Positions 35,150 through 47,084 of a stretch of 64,000 bases of DNA are shown piece after piece. The number at the start of each line of letters is the position of its first letter. Position 1 is the stretch's first letter. The notes beneath the pieces were generated by a model, which worked only from the letters and a program-made list of their open reading frames with translations, was not told where the DNA came from and made no database searches. The translations under genes were made by a program, and so were the position numbers. The DNA is from Margaritifera margaritifera (taxonomy: Eukaryota; Mollusca; Bivalvia; Unionida; Margaritiferidae): assembly GCA_029931535.1 (NCBI GenBank), contig JAQPZY010001596.1, forward strand, positions 372,001 through 436,000, written 5' to 3'.

Positions 35150-36245
35150 CAACAGAACATAAACGAGTACTTGAAAAATCCATACTGAACAATGAACGAG
35201 TACTTGACAAATGCATACTGTACAATGAACGAGCACTTGACAAATGCATACTGTACAATGAACGAGTACTTGAAAAATGCATACTGTACAACGAACGAGT
35301 ACTTAAAAAATGCATACCGTACAATGAAGGAGTACTTGAGAAATGCATACTGTACAATGAAGGAGTACTTGAGAAATGCATACTGTACAATGAACGTGTA
35401 CTTGAAAAATGAATACTGTACAATGAACGAGTACTTGAAAAATCCATACTGAACAATGAACGAGTACTTGAAAAATCCATACTGTACAATGAACGAGTAC
35501 TTGAAAAATGCATACTGTACAACGAACGAGTACTTAAAAAATGCATACTGTGCAACGAAGGAGGACTTGAAAAATGAATACTGTACAATGAACGAGTACT
35601 TGAAAAATGAATACTGTACAATGAACGAGTACTTGAAAAATGCATACTGAACAATGAACGAGTACTTGAAAAATGCATACTGTACAGCGAACGAGTACTT
35701 GAAAAATGCATACTGTACAACGAAGGAGGACTTGAAAAATGAATACTGTACAATGAACGAGTACTTGAAAAATGAATACTGTACAATGAACGAGTACTTG
35801 AAAAATGCATACTGAACAATGAACGAGTACTTGAAAAATGCATACTGTACAACGAACGAGTACTTGAAAAATGCATACTGTACAACGAAGGAGTACTTAA
35901 GAAATCCATACTGTACAATGAACGTGTACTTGAAAAATGAATACTGTAAAATGAACGAGTACTTGAACAATCCATACTGTAAAATGAACGAGTACTTGAA
36001 AAATCCATACTGTACAATGAACGAGTACTTGAAAAATGCATACTGTACAACGAACGAGTACTTGAAAAATGCATACTGTACAATGAACGAGTACTTGAAA
36101 AATTCATAATGTACAATGAACGAGTACTTGAAAAATCCATACTGTACAATGAACGAGTACTTGAAACATTCATACTGTACAATCAACGAGTACTTGAAAA
36201 AATGCATACTGTACAATGAACGAGTATTTGAAAATTCCATCCTGT
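35150..36245. repeat. 33-bp minisatellite
   Basis: About 33 units of AACGAGTACTTGAAAAATGC plus ATACTGTACAATG. The period is a multiple of three, so two minus-strand frames stay open for over 1.1 kb and give 11-residue repeats (SSTRSLYSMHF; FFKYSFIVQYA). A five-unit higher-order repeat of 165 bp is marked by GAGGACTTG at 35561 and 35726. Confidence 0.95.
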
Positions 36246-36792
36246 ACAGATTTCTGTATCATGACCTTTTATTATACAGCAACATTTAATTTTAATAATG
36301 CTTTCTTTATTTTTCAAAAACATCCTTGATTTACCAAGTATAGATTTATGTAATTTATCACTGCTGTGTACAATCGGGCATTCCCTGGTATAATAGCTTT
36401 AGAACAAAACATTATGTCAAAGAAAGCGAAAATAATTATATATGATGAAAGTAGAAGTAAAATGTCACACACAACTAAAATTAAAATAAAATATAATGTG
36501 ATTATGACATGATGATGATGAAGATAGGTTATGTTGTAACATTATTATTGTTGTTGTTTTTGTTGTTGTTATTATTACTATTATTATTATTGCTGTAGTT
36601 GTTTCTTATGTTTTATTTGTTGTGTAATAGTAGTGGTTGTTGTTTCTGCTCTGGTTGTCATTATACTTGTCGAGCTTGATCTAGTAGCTCTTATTTCCTC
36701 CCCTTGAGTTCGTCATATCCTCTTGAATAGACAATATGTAGGAATAATACAAAGCATAATAATTCCACCCAAAAAGTTCTAAAACGTCATGA

Positions 36793-36890
36793 CTACAAAC
36801 CGATTTTACGTTACGTCACCACACTTCCGGATTGCAAAAGAAAACACGATGCGCGCCAACACTGGTTGGCAAGAGCTTGTTTACGTGTTA
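36793..36890 (+). repeat. Dispersed repeat, plus-strand copy
   Basis: Shares AAACCGATTTT, CTTCCGG, TGCGCGC and CTGGTTGGCAAGA in the same order with the inverted copy at 45575-45665. Confidence 0.55.
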
Positions 36891-36935
36891 ATTCAGAATT
36901 CACATATAGAGACATATTTGTCCCTGAAGTTGAAT

Positions 36936-37638
36936 GAAACATGAGTGAATTAAAATATATCTCAATAAAACATGAGTGAATTAAAATATATCTCAATGAA
37001 ACATGAGTGAATTAAAATATATCTCAATAAAACATGAGTGAATTAAAATATATCTCAATGAAACATGAGTGAATTAAAATATATCTCAATGAAACATGAG
37101 TGAATTAAAATATATCTCAATGATACACGAGTGAATTATAATATATCTCAATGAAACATGAGTGAATTAAAATATATCTCAAAACAAAAGGATACAAATG
37201 CCTATTTTGAAATGAAACATGAGTGAATTAAAGTATATCTCAAAACAAAAGGATACAAATGCCTATTTTGAAATGAAACATGAGTGAATTAAAGTATATC
37301 TCAAAACTAAAGGATACAAATGCCTATTTTGAACTGAAACATGAGTGAATTAAAATATATCTCAAAACAAAAGGATACAAATGCCTATTTTGAAATGAAA
37401 CATGAGTGAATTAAAGTATATCTCAAAACAAAAGGATACAAATGCCTATTTTGAAATGAAACATGAGTGAATTAAAGTATATCTCAAAACAAAAGGATAC
37501 AAATGCCTATTTTGAAATGAAACATGAGTGAATTAAAATCTGTCTCAAAACAAAAGGATACAAATGCCTATTTTCAAATGAAACATGAGTGAATTAATGT
37601 ATATCTCAAAACAAAAGGATACAAATGCCTATTTTGAA
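36936..37638. repeat. 31-bp then 60-bp minisatellite
   Basis: About seven or eight 31-bp units (AAACATGAGTGAATTAAA plus ATATATCTCAATG), then about eight 60-bp units in which AAACAAAAGGATACAAATGC and CTATTTTGAAATG have been added. The array switches unit at about 37180. Confidence 0.95.
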
Positions 37639-37740
37639 AGCCTTAGCAAGGAGGAGCAGTGAAAGTTTATGGCAAATTTTACTTTGAAGAATGGAACTGT
37701 TCTCCCGGATCCCTTTACGCTTGAGTTTGACTGGATAGGC

Positions 37741-38040
37741 GATATCACCACTATGCCAGCAGGCCCGCCGAGAACGGGTGGGTTTGGGGGTGGGGGTGGG
37801 GTGGTGGTGGTGGTAGTGGCAATTGCCCAGGGGTCCGGCGATTTATATGGGCATGCCATCAACTCAGTTCTAAACAATAAATTAATCTTTGCAGTAAATA
37901 TTAAAATGTGTTCCTTGCAAGAATCTAAGTTATGGTAGATTACTACAGGTTTTATATGCAAAGCTGTACACAGGTTTTTATATACAAAAAATTTAATTGG
38001 GGACCATGACTACTCTGCCCAGGGGCCCGGATTAGATGGA
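37741..38040. repeat. GC-rich repeat, possibly a further non-autonomous transposon
   Basis: A GC-rich stretch with CCAGCAGGCCCGCCGAGAAC and a GGTGG run, and two similar motifs, TTGCCCAGGGGTCCGG (37822) and CTGCCCAGGGGCCCGG (38016). It resembles the hAT-type MITEs only loosely. No target duplication was found. Confidence 0.35.
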
Positions 38041-38399
38041 GCGGTATAAAAATGTATTACTCAACACTCCAAGTATTTTTACCAAAAAGAATCGAAAAGT
38101 CAAGAAATCACTTGAGGCTTATGATTATTTTGGGAGTGGTCATGAAGCAGAGTTTTACTTCATATGATCCACGGTTTTACCCAGTCAATGTCAGGGGCAA
38201 AATTCAGAGCCCTTCAAGTGCTAGGTGGTAGTCAACAACAAGGATGGTTTGATTTTAACAGCCAATTGTTCTTACATGCCAGGGTAAGTAGAGTGAACTT
38301 TACTACAGTTACATCACATACAGTTTAGTAGACAACAATGGAGTAATATATTATGCTCACATACCTATGATAAGACAAAAATAAATACTAAATATATGC

Positions 38400-40260
38400 T
38401 AACAGATTTATTTTTCCTTAATATATGTTTCATTCATTATAAATAAGTTTGTGCAGTCATTTAACAAAATCCTGTCCCTTTGAGCTAATACTTTTAAAGT
38501 TTCAGCTACTACAATAATTGCCATATTTAGTATGCCACAAGATGGCCACACCACCCTTTCCACGGATTCTGCGTAAAGGCTAAATCGTATTCTTGTCAAC
38601 AGTGGCAGTAGACAAATAGTTAGCATCGACAGAGTATAAGAACCAAAGTTGTTCCTGAAATAACCAATGTTCGGAAATGCCACATATATCAATATGTTGT
38701 TCTGATACTACCAGACTAAGATAAAAATCACTTGACATAATGCCTGTGGCATTCCATGAAAGTATACTCTGATTGAACCCAGCCCTACTTATGTTGGATA
38801 AAGACAAACAAACGAGTAGATAACAGGGAATTGGCTTGAGTGCTTATTCAACAGATTATTACTGGTAATAACCATCATTGTTTCATTGCTTAATTAGTTA
38901 ACCATCGTCTGCAATAAACCGCTTTAAGCCAAAATAACTTTTCTGAAAACTTCCCTAGGTCTGAAGAGTATTTTACATTTATTCTAGCAGAAATGGAGCC
39001 TGGTGAGTTGCTTTTCATAATTCTTATATAGGTAGGTTCAAGACCACGTTTGACAAGAAATTTGTAAATTGCATCCTTATCTACTGAGGGATCAATGTTA
39101 CCTACAAAGAATTATTTTGGTTCGAATTCTGAATGCTTCAATGAAACCATTATTATCATTAAAAGCTAATTCAAGATCATTACAATCCTTACCACCATCT
39201 TCGTTCTGCATATCCTGGTGCCTCTCGACCTTGTGACGTGAAGAAATTATGATACTGACAGGAATACTTGAGCAACGATGAACATTATTGCTACATAAGC
39301 TATGTGTGGAAATATTGGGCACATTTCTAACTGAATCTTTGATAGCATTGTTAGAAACTATACTTGGGGATATATCTCCCGCGGAATCTATTTCTATAAC
39401 ATGTTGATTTGTCTTATTGTTGCACTGGTCAGTGAGTGCTCGATTGTAAGTCTTTGAGGATATGTTCTTGCGATACTTTGTATTGTTCACATTTGAATCA
39501 TGCTTAGATGCAATAGTAACTGAACTTTGCGACCATTTTGACGTCCTTGATGTGGTAGTCGAAGTTGCTCTACCGTTAGCTATACCACTGTCGCCATTAG
39601 AAACTGTAGAATTTGTACCAGAGGTTGTGAGCTGCTCTCTATCAGCAACATCTTTATTCACGCTATTCACATTTAAATCTTGCTTAGATGTGGGCTGGTC
39701 ACTATTAGTTACATCTTTATTCACGCTATTCACATTTAAATCTTGCTTAGATGTGGGCTGGTCACTATTAGTTACATCTTTATTCAAGCTTTTCGCCGAA
39801 ACTGGGAGCTGTAAACTACTTATTTGTATCTGACAATTACTGATCTTTGTTTCAACCTTCTCAATGCGCAATGACATTTTATTGATCCATTGATTCAGTT
39901 GTTTAAACCTATCGTCTGTGACAGACTCTATGTGTGGTTGATTCTCTTTAAGTACAAACAGTTCAGCCCTCAAACAGCAAATATTTCTGTTTAGTTCTTC
40001 AACTATAAATATTTCTGTTTAGTTCTTCAATTGGTGGCAGACACTCACACTTTGAAGATTGATTCTGTGAAGAATACATTACTTCTTTTTCTCCAGCTGA
40101 AGTAGTTGTTAACAACGTAGACCGCGTTGGTGTACAAGGAGTACATTGAGTTCTGTTTTGACTCTGACTAAGCGGACGAGATTGACGCACAACACCTTTC
40201 GATGAAGTAATCATATCGCTTACAACATATATCTCTTCACAATGGCACGCCAGATCGTTC
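38400..40260 (-). pseudogene. LINE remnant: ORF1 and start of endonuclease domain
   Basis: Reads right to left. From about 40256 an ORF1-like segment (NDLACHCEEIYVVSD, SSKCECLPPIEELNRNI) continues, after a frameshift caused by a 28-bp tandem duplication at 39979-40034, into AELFVLKENQPHIESV, a coiled-coil stretch KMSLRIEKVETKIS, three 21-residue internal repeats (NKDVTNSDQPTSKQDLNVNS type, 39655-39785) and a domain ending LFWLKAVYCRRW. Further left, ILSWNATGIMSSDFYLS and DICGISEHWLF are the opening of an apurinic-type endonuclease domain, followed by multiple stops. The RT is missing. The order ORF1-endonuclease identifies a truncated LINE oriented opposite to the host gene. Confidence 0.7.
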
Positions 40261-40680
40261 AAATGGATGAGCTGGAGCGATCGTAGGGTGAGCTGGAGCA
40301 ATAGTAGGGTGAGCCGGAGAAGGCTAGCTGGAATAATCGAAGGGCGAGCTGAAATAATCGTAGGGTGATCTGGAGTAATAGTAGGGTGAACTGGAGTAAT
40401 CGTAGGGTGAGCTGAAGTATTCGTAGGGAGCGCTGGAGTAATCGTAGGGTGAGCAGGTGTAATCGTGGGGTGAGCTGGAGTAATTGTATAGTGAGCTGGA
40501 GTAATCGTAGGGTGAGCTGAAGTAATCGTAGGGCGAGGTGAAGAAGGCGAGCTGAAGAAATCGTAGGGTGAGCTGCAGTAATCGTAGGGTGAGCGTAAGT
40601 TATCGTAGGGCGAGCTCAAGTAATCGTAGGGTGCGATGGAGAGGACGGGGAGGAGAGGACGAGCTGCAGTAATCGATAAT
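40255..40680. repeat. ~21-bp degenerate minisatellite
   Basis: About 18 units of GTGAGCTGGAGTAATCGTAG with frequent substitutions. Its period is a multiple of three. It touches the 5' end of the minus-strand LINE ORF1 and may belong to that LINE's 5' region. Confidence 0.9.
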
Positions 40681-41007
40681 TAGTTGTAATGGGGAATGAA
40701 ATGATGGATAATTCTATCAGGAAACTGTTTATTAAGGTCTACAAAAAATATCAGAAAAAATGCCTTCGCTGAACCCCGGTAAAATTCACTGGCTTTTTTA
40801 TTTCATATAAGTGCATTCATAAATTATACAGGGGTGACTCAAACCGGTGGCAAACAGGAAAAGTAAAGTATATAATCCCAGGCAACCATATTTATTTGAT
40901 ATTGGTCTTGTTTATATATAATTTGTTGGTATTTTTCATTCTTTCATGTTTACTAATCAGAATCGGTACAAAATCTCATGGCAATCAACCTATGCGAACA
41001 GGAGATG

Positions 41008-41293
41008 CAGTGGCGGCGAGGTGGTGGTGGTGGTGGGGCAACTGCCCCCGGGCGCCGGCTGGGGTAGGGTGGCTCCGTCGAGAGCTTTTTATTCTCCCCC
41101 CCCCCCCCCATCTAAGCCCCCGGTTAAAGGGCTTAAATGTGGAGAGGGGGTTGGACATTGGCAACTGACATAACAACTGTTCTCTGTGGCAAAGTAGGGG
41201 CGCCACTACAGAACATTGCCCCCGGGCGCCTCGGTAGGAGGACCCATTAAAGAACATTTCCCCCGGGCGCCTCAAACTCTCGCGCCGCCACTG
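41008..41293 (+). mobile_element. hAT-type GC-rich MITE, copy C
   Basis: 286 bp starting CAGTGGCGGCGAGG and ending CGCGCCGCCACTG, flanked by AGGAGATG and AGGAAATG (7 of 8 match). It contains a second partial copy of its own right end (GGGCGCCTC repeated at 41225 and 41265), so it is internally rearranged compared with copy B. Confidence 0.88.
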
Positions 41294-41431
41294 AGGAAAT
41301 GCAATTATTATATGACTAGCCTCTGTCCCTGAGGTTACTTCCAGCAAAATTAAGACAGATATGAGAAGACAGGCCATATTAGAAACTTCTTCATTTTATG
41401 AATCGATCACTTCGAAATGACCGAAAGTTGC

Positions 41432-41434
<3 letters not shown>

Positions 41435-41513
<79 letters not shown>

Positions 41514-41530
41514 GTATATATATATATATG
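41435..41530. repeat. (TA)n microsatellite
   Basis: TA run with a break at 41505-41520, followed by a G run and (TTG)n. Confidence 0.95.
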
Positions 41531-42409
41531 GTGGGGGGGTGTTGTTGTTGTTGTTGTTTTTAATACAAACGCAATATCACTGACTATGTTCCCTGCTTAA
41601 ATTTATTTTGCACACATAATCTTTTTTTAAACATTGCCTTTATACTAGTAGAGTATCTTTCTAAGTTTGGTTATATAGAACTAAAATGAACAATAATGAT
41701 GGAGACTAAAAGGTAACTATTTGATGTTGTACGTTTAACATATATAAAATGAACTATAGTACAAATATTTTCATTCCAAATATGATGTGTGGTCTAGTAA
41801 ATCTACCGTACAACTACAGCACTTGTGCCATTTTTTTAATCATTGATGCGGAATTAAGACAAAAATCCTCAACAACTTTGCCATCACACATGACTTCTTT
41901 CAATCAGAAAATTGTTTTACTTTTGTCCGCAGGATGGATATTTACAGCTGACCATTAGCAATAGCAAAGAGTATAACTTTCTTTGCTGCACTATAGGTAA
42001 CAACGACTGAGTGTGTGCTGCATGTATGACCACTACACAACACATACACTACATGTATAAGCACTACACAATGGATACAAGAATCCATTCATGCATGACT
42101 GTGAGTACGTAAAACTAACAAAAACTAACAAAAGTTCCACGAATTAAGATGTAAACTAATGTATGAGTCACATCGCTGCAATCTCCACACATACAAGAAT
42201 GTTGTGTGTACAATCACTGTAGCGCTGAATAAAATAAATCTAATGAAATGACGAGTTTACAATGATCATTCTTACCGCTCTTACGAAACACGTCCATCCA
42301 TTCTCGTATACGAACATGTATGTATTACATCCACAAAATATTCGAATCCTGCTCTTTTAAATTTGCAACGGTACACACATGTAAATAATTACTCCAATAA
42401 TTTTAATTC

Positions 42410-42480
42410 ACAATCTACTTAGATTCGAACCCGGATTTTGCCTATAAGCACCAACCCCTATACCATCTCGACCATGCACA
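42410..42480 (-). mobile_element. tRNA-derived SINE head
   Basis: The minus strand carries TGGTCGAGATGG (box A, 42463-42474) and GGGTTCGAATC (box B, 42422-42432, matching the RNA polymerase III consensus), 42 bases apart between box starts. A second copy of the box A part occurs on the plus strand at 42833-42844, where it runs into (TA)n. Confidence 0.55.
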
Positions 42481-42827
42481 CATGATGTGTTGGTGCAAAG
42501 AGGCAAAGCGATGGGTGCTGTAACCCGCAGATTCGGGTCCAAATGTCCGTAGAGTACGAATTAAAAATCTCTAACCTTGTATGATAATATTATTTATTCG
42601 TATTTTTAAAAATTCAGTTAATGTTATCAAGCATTCTCCCGTAGAATCCAGGTATAACACTTTCTTGTCTGTTTATAATAACTTCTATATACCTTGATTT
42701 CTGTAGTAGGAATCCAGATGGTCTGTGTACCTAGACGAGAATTAATTACTGGGTCGTCATGCGGGTATGTTTGCTACGCACAAATGCCTATACCACCGTC
42801 TTTGTAGCATCATTTTTTTAGTGATGT

Positions 42828-42855
42828 TTGCATGGTCGAGATGGTATAGGGGATA
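42828..42855 (+). mobile_element. Truncated tRNA-like SINE head
   Basis: GCATGGTCGAGATGGTATAG repeats the start of the minus-strand tRNA-like unit at 42480 in inverted orientation, and is cut by (TA)n after GGGG. With the other copy it brackets about 350 bp. Confidence 0.5.
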
Positions 42856-42870
42856 TATATATATATATAT

Positions 42871-43065
42871 AATTTAATCTTATTCCTGCTAAATGCATTG
42901 AAAGAGTGCATTTACATTTTTGTAAAAAGATATTAAGAGTGAAGAAGACGACACAAAATGATTTTATTTATGCGGAGTTAGGGCGTACGACAATGATAGT
43001 CAATAGATTTTATTACATTGTGAAGTATTGGTTTAAGATATTAGAGGTAAAGGAGAACAAATATG

Positions 43066-43158
<93 letters not shown>

Positions 43159-44114
43159 AAATGATGTTGAACGATTTGGAAGCTCTACCCAATAAAGTAA
43201 ATTGGGCATTTTTAGTTAAAGATTTATTGTCAAGATTAGGATTCTATGAAGTTTGGGTTAACCAAGGGGTCGGCAACACTGGCATATTTTTACAGTCATT
43301 TAAATTAAGGCTATCTGACAATTGTATCTAAAATTGGATGGATCGTCTTAAAAACAGTAGTAGAGCATTATTTTATATAAATATTGCAAATTTCGGATCA
43401 AAATTTTACCTTGATAGCATCCATTCTTTGAAATTTAGAAATGCAGTTGCTAAATTTAGAGTATCCTCTGACAGACTCGAAGTTGAAGCGGGTAGAATGG
43501 ACGAGACCATATAAACCAATTCATGATAGACTTTGTTCTATGTGCAACCTCACTGAAGATGAATATCATTTTGTCCTAGAATGCGTATTGTATAAAGATC
43601 TAAGAGCCAAATATATAGAGAAATATTTCAGAAAAAACAAATATGTTTAAATTTATAGAACTTATGAATATCCAGAATACTAGAATTTTGAATAATATGA
43701 CCATTTACATTTATAAAGCTTTTAATCATAGATATACCGTCGTATATGCATAGATCATGTAAATATTTTGACTGACCACCATTTCAATATGAATTTGAAT
43801 TACATAACCCCTGATTTTAACTTACTACCTTTAATAATGTAGATATCTCTTTCTCCCTACAGAGAAGTTTTGTGAATTAATCTGCTTATTTCATTTGCAT
43901 GGATTTGCATCTGCACGCATATGTAATTTCGTTTCTTACTATGATTTCTTTGTATATTGTAGACAATAGATGATGATACATTGTTGTTTATTGTACTATC
44001 TGCCATTCAACTCAATTCATTGAAAAATGAATCCTCACAGTCCGTTTGGGCTATTGGAATGTATCCTCACAGTCCGTTTGGGCTATTGGAATGAATAAAG
44101 ACTCTTCTTCTTCT
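42871..44114 (+). pseudogene. LINE remnant: ORF2 C-terminal region and 3' UTR
   Basis: Translation reads VHLHFCKKILRVKKTTQNDF, ELGRTTMIV, then (TA)n read in frame as Ile-Tyr, then [27 protein letters not shown], stop, NWMDRLKNSSRALFY and, after a frameshift, RLCSMCNLTEDEYHFVLEC. This is a widespread C-terminal module of metazoan non-LTR elements ending in a Cys/His motif. A frameshift near 43643 allows continuation to about 43750. The presumed 3' UTR ends with two copies of a 32-bp unit (44033-44096), AATAAAGAC and a short (TTC)n tail. The (TA)n at 43070-43156 lies inside the coding part. Confidence 0.75.
43070..43156. repeat. (TA)n microsatellite inside a LINE coding segment
   Basis: About 43 TA units separating two halves of one LINE reading frame, and keeping that frame. 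Confidence 0.95.
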
Positions 44115-44872
44115 ATGTTACATGCTTTTACTATGTTTAGTGGACACTTACTTCAGTTGTCATTCCTCATTTCAAACTTGTACAGAATTTCAATGTCCTG
44201 TGTTAACTTTAATTTTAACACTCGGATATTTTTTTCAGTTCATTACAGGTAATAAAATCAGCAAATTATCGGTATGTCGGGATAATAAGAAAAGAAAAAC
44301 AAGTTTTGTTCTGTAGCGACCAATTTTTAAATACCTGTAATAAAATGAGCTCTACATAGACGAGTTATCTTCATCATCTCCTGTGACCAATTTTCACGTC
44401 TAACTGCCTGAAATATATAAGGGTATTTATACCATGAATAATGAATATAAAATGTAGTTAATGTTAAAATAGATTATAATTGTTTGAAGCTGCTCAATAT
44501 ACATTGTTTAAAATTCTAGATTTATTGAAAGTTTAGTTCATGGTCTAAAATGGTGTTAAAAATAAAATTAGTCTGTGTGATTGAGCATAGAAATATTATC
44601 AAATAGTCACATATATGAAAAGGACTAGTTACATAAAAAGAAAGTAGGACTAAGAAATTTGGACACATAATAGACCTAAATATTGATAAAATCTTTTGTG
44701 TTCACCATCGGTATAGGTCATATTTAACGTGATGCACCCCCTTTTGAAATTAACGTTGATTATGGGCATGCAAAATAATGGTAAACAAAAATTTATATTT
44801 GGTACAACTTAAAGATACCAAATTGTAATTTTATCATACGTGTGTTTTTGATTCATAACAGGATATTGAGCG

Positions 44873-45310
44873 TGGACATGATAAAGTGGTTATTTATGTA
44901 GTAGACATGATAAAGTGGTTATTTATGTAGTGGACATGATAAAGTGGTTATTTATATAGTGGATATGATAAAGTGGTTATTTATGTAGTGGACATGATAA
45001 AGTGGTTATTTATGTAGTGGGCATGATAAAGTGGTTATTTATGTAGTGGACATGATAAAGTGGTTATTTATATAGTGGACATGATAAAGTGGTTATTTAT
45101 ATAGTGGATATGATAAAGTGGTTATTTATGTAGTGGACATGATAAAGTGGTTATTTATGTAGTGGACATGATAAAGTGGTTATTTATGTAGTGGACATGA
45201 TAAAGTGATTATGTATGTAGTGGACATGATAAAGTGGTTATTTATGTAGTGGACATGATAAAGTGGTTATGTATGTAGTGGACATGATAAAGTGGTTATC
45301 TATGCAGTAC
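44873..45310. repeat. 29-bp minisatellite
   Basis: About 15 near-identical units of ACATGATAAAGTGGTTATTT plus ATGTAGTGG. Confidence 0.95.
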
Positions 45311-45574
45311 AACAGTTCAAAAGCTTACCATAGTTCAAATCTGTTTCGCTTAAATATCGTACTTATGTGCGGGAACCTGTAGAAAGAAAACTTTGTTTCA
45401 AGCATGCATCGGTTTGCGCAACCAACAGCACAACAACTGACAGGCATTTTGGCTGTTTATATGATACATTTTAAAAAATATTACAAGTATTTTTTTTTTA
45501 AATAACAGCTATACAGGCATGGTTTTTCAACTTGAAAATGCGGAGTGAGTTATGAGGTATATAACAGTGCAGAC

Positions 45575-45665
45575 TTTGAACGTGTTTATCGCCTTTTCTT
45601 GCCAACCAGTCTGCGCGCGCACACCGGAAACTCATATTAGGGGCGTAAACAACAAAATCGGTTTA
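45575..45665 (-). repeat. Dispersed repeat, minus-strand copy
   Basis: The reverse complement carries AAACCGATTTTGTTGTTTAC, TTTCCGG, GCGCGC and GACTGGTTGGCAAGA, matching 36793-36890 by eye. Confidence 0.55.
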
Positions 45666-45669
45666 TAGC

Positions 45670-47080
45670 AATCGTTGTTATTAGTAATTTTATATTTAGT
45701 ATTAGAGATTATACTGAATATGCTGACGTGATCAATGTTTTTTATTTGGTGAGTAGAAATACGGTCTCGGCAAATAGTTTCTTTTCAAATATTATAATAT
45801 TTACAGACATGTTAGTCATATAATGCTTCTTTGTTGATATATGTTTAAAGAGTCTGGAAAAAGAGCCTTGATTATTTTGGTGATTATTTGGGCTCTTATG
45901 GACATTGGTTTAAGTTATCTTTTCTTTCATTAGGGCATTTACTTAAGGAAAAAAAAAAATACCCCTCCCCCTTAAAATATCGTCATGAAAAGCCTAAAGC
46001 ATTATGCTTTTCGTTTATGTGCTTTTACCATGCAAAGTATTTCAAAAACTCATATATTTCCCTCTCCACATTTCTTTCATTGAGTCTTTGACTTTAAAGA
46101 ACTTAACATCTATGAAACTATAGTGTAGTGTTTCCTTTAAGCGCTAGTATTATGGATATTATTATAAAAGAATACTGTTCACTCACGCCAAGTATGGCTA
46201 AACTCAGATAGAACCTCAAGATCAGGCATGTATTGTCTTTCATTTATATTTGACTTGTATCATGTTAGAATTTGTCAGCGGTTATTTGCTTTAGATTTTG
46301 AATATAAACTTTTTTTAATTTTAATTTTCCCCCTCAATTTTTATGGATATCATCAATCTAATTTCAACGATTAATTAATGAATAAATAAGTTCATCATTT
46401 TGGAGGATATTGCTCTGTCGATCCTTCGCTAATTGTAGCTTTAAACATGGATGAATCAATTAATACAGGTCTTCAATAGGCTATTGATTGTAATTTCACT
46501 GTAATATCTAAAGTTGTAGGTTTATAAATTCCACATATTAGGCGCTAATAATAGTAAGCCATACAAATCTTGAAGATAAAATAACTGGTCATAGGCGAGC
46601 AATCTAAAATTAATAACTTGCAAACAGGGCCTGACGATTGTAATGAGATGCAGGTTTATGAGGAGTGTTTTTCATTTAACGTCTACATGGTTTAGAAACT
46701 TTAGATAAGTTACCAAATCTAAAACATACACACCTCAAAATTATACACGTATCCTCCTCATTCTTTACCTTACAAAATGCCATAAACATGTCAGGCAGCA
46801 AAACATGTCTTGAATGTCTGGAACCATTTACAAAGAAGCAAACCTAATTGAAGCTAAAATCGCATTAAATCTCCTCTAATGAAACTTGTGACGAGTTCGG
46901 AGTAATCTTGAACATTTAAGCTTGATGCTAATTTCATCCTGCTATTTTGGATCTGAATATGCAACTGACGTCTTTGAGTTCAGCATTCCTATCTCACTAA
47001 TCTGGATGTCGGAAGACGTTGATATGAAACACAACATGTATTAACCCTTCAAGATTAGTCTTAATAATTGTGTTAAAGTT
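45670..47080. other. Intron sequence, nothing recognised
   Basis: AT-rich unique sequence between two minisatellites. No exon with phase-1 borders was found by eye. Confidence 0.4.
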
Positions 47081-47084
47081 ACTG

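Noticed and set aside
35088..36240. Long minus-strand open frames of over 360 codons
   Set aside because: Entirely 11-residue repeats from a 33-bp minisatellite. Several frames are open at once, which reflects period divisibility and not coding selection.
40985..41377. GC-rich open frames around 41 kb (and similarly 23.4-23.7 kb)
   Set aside because: They coincide with hAT-type MITEs bounded by target duplications.
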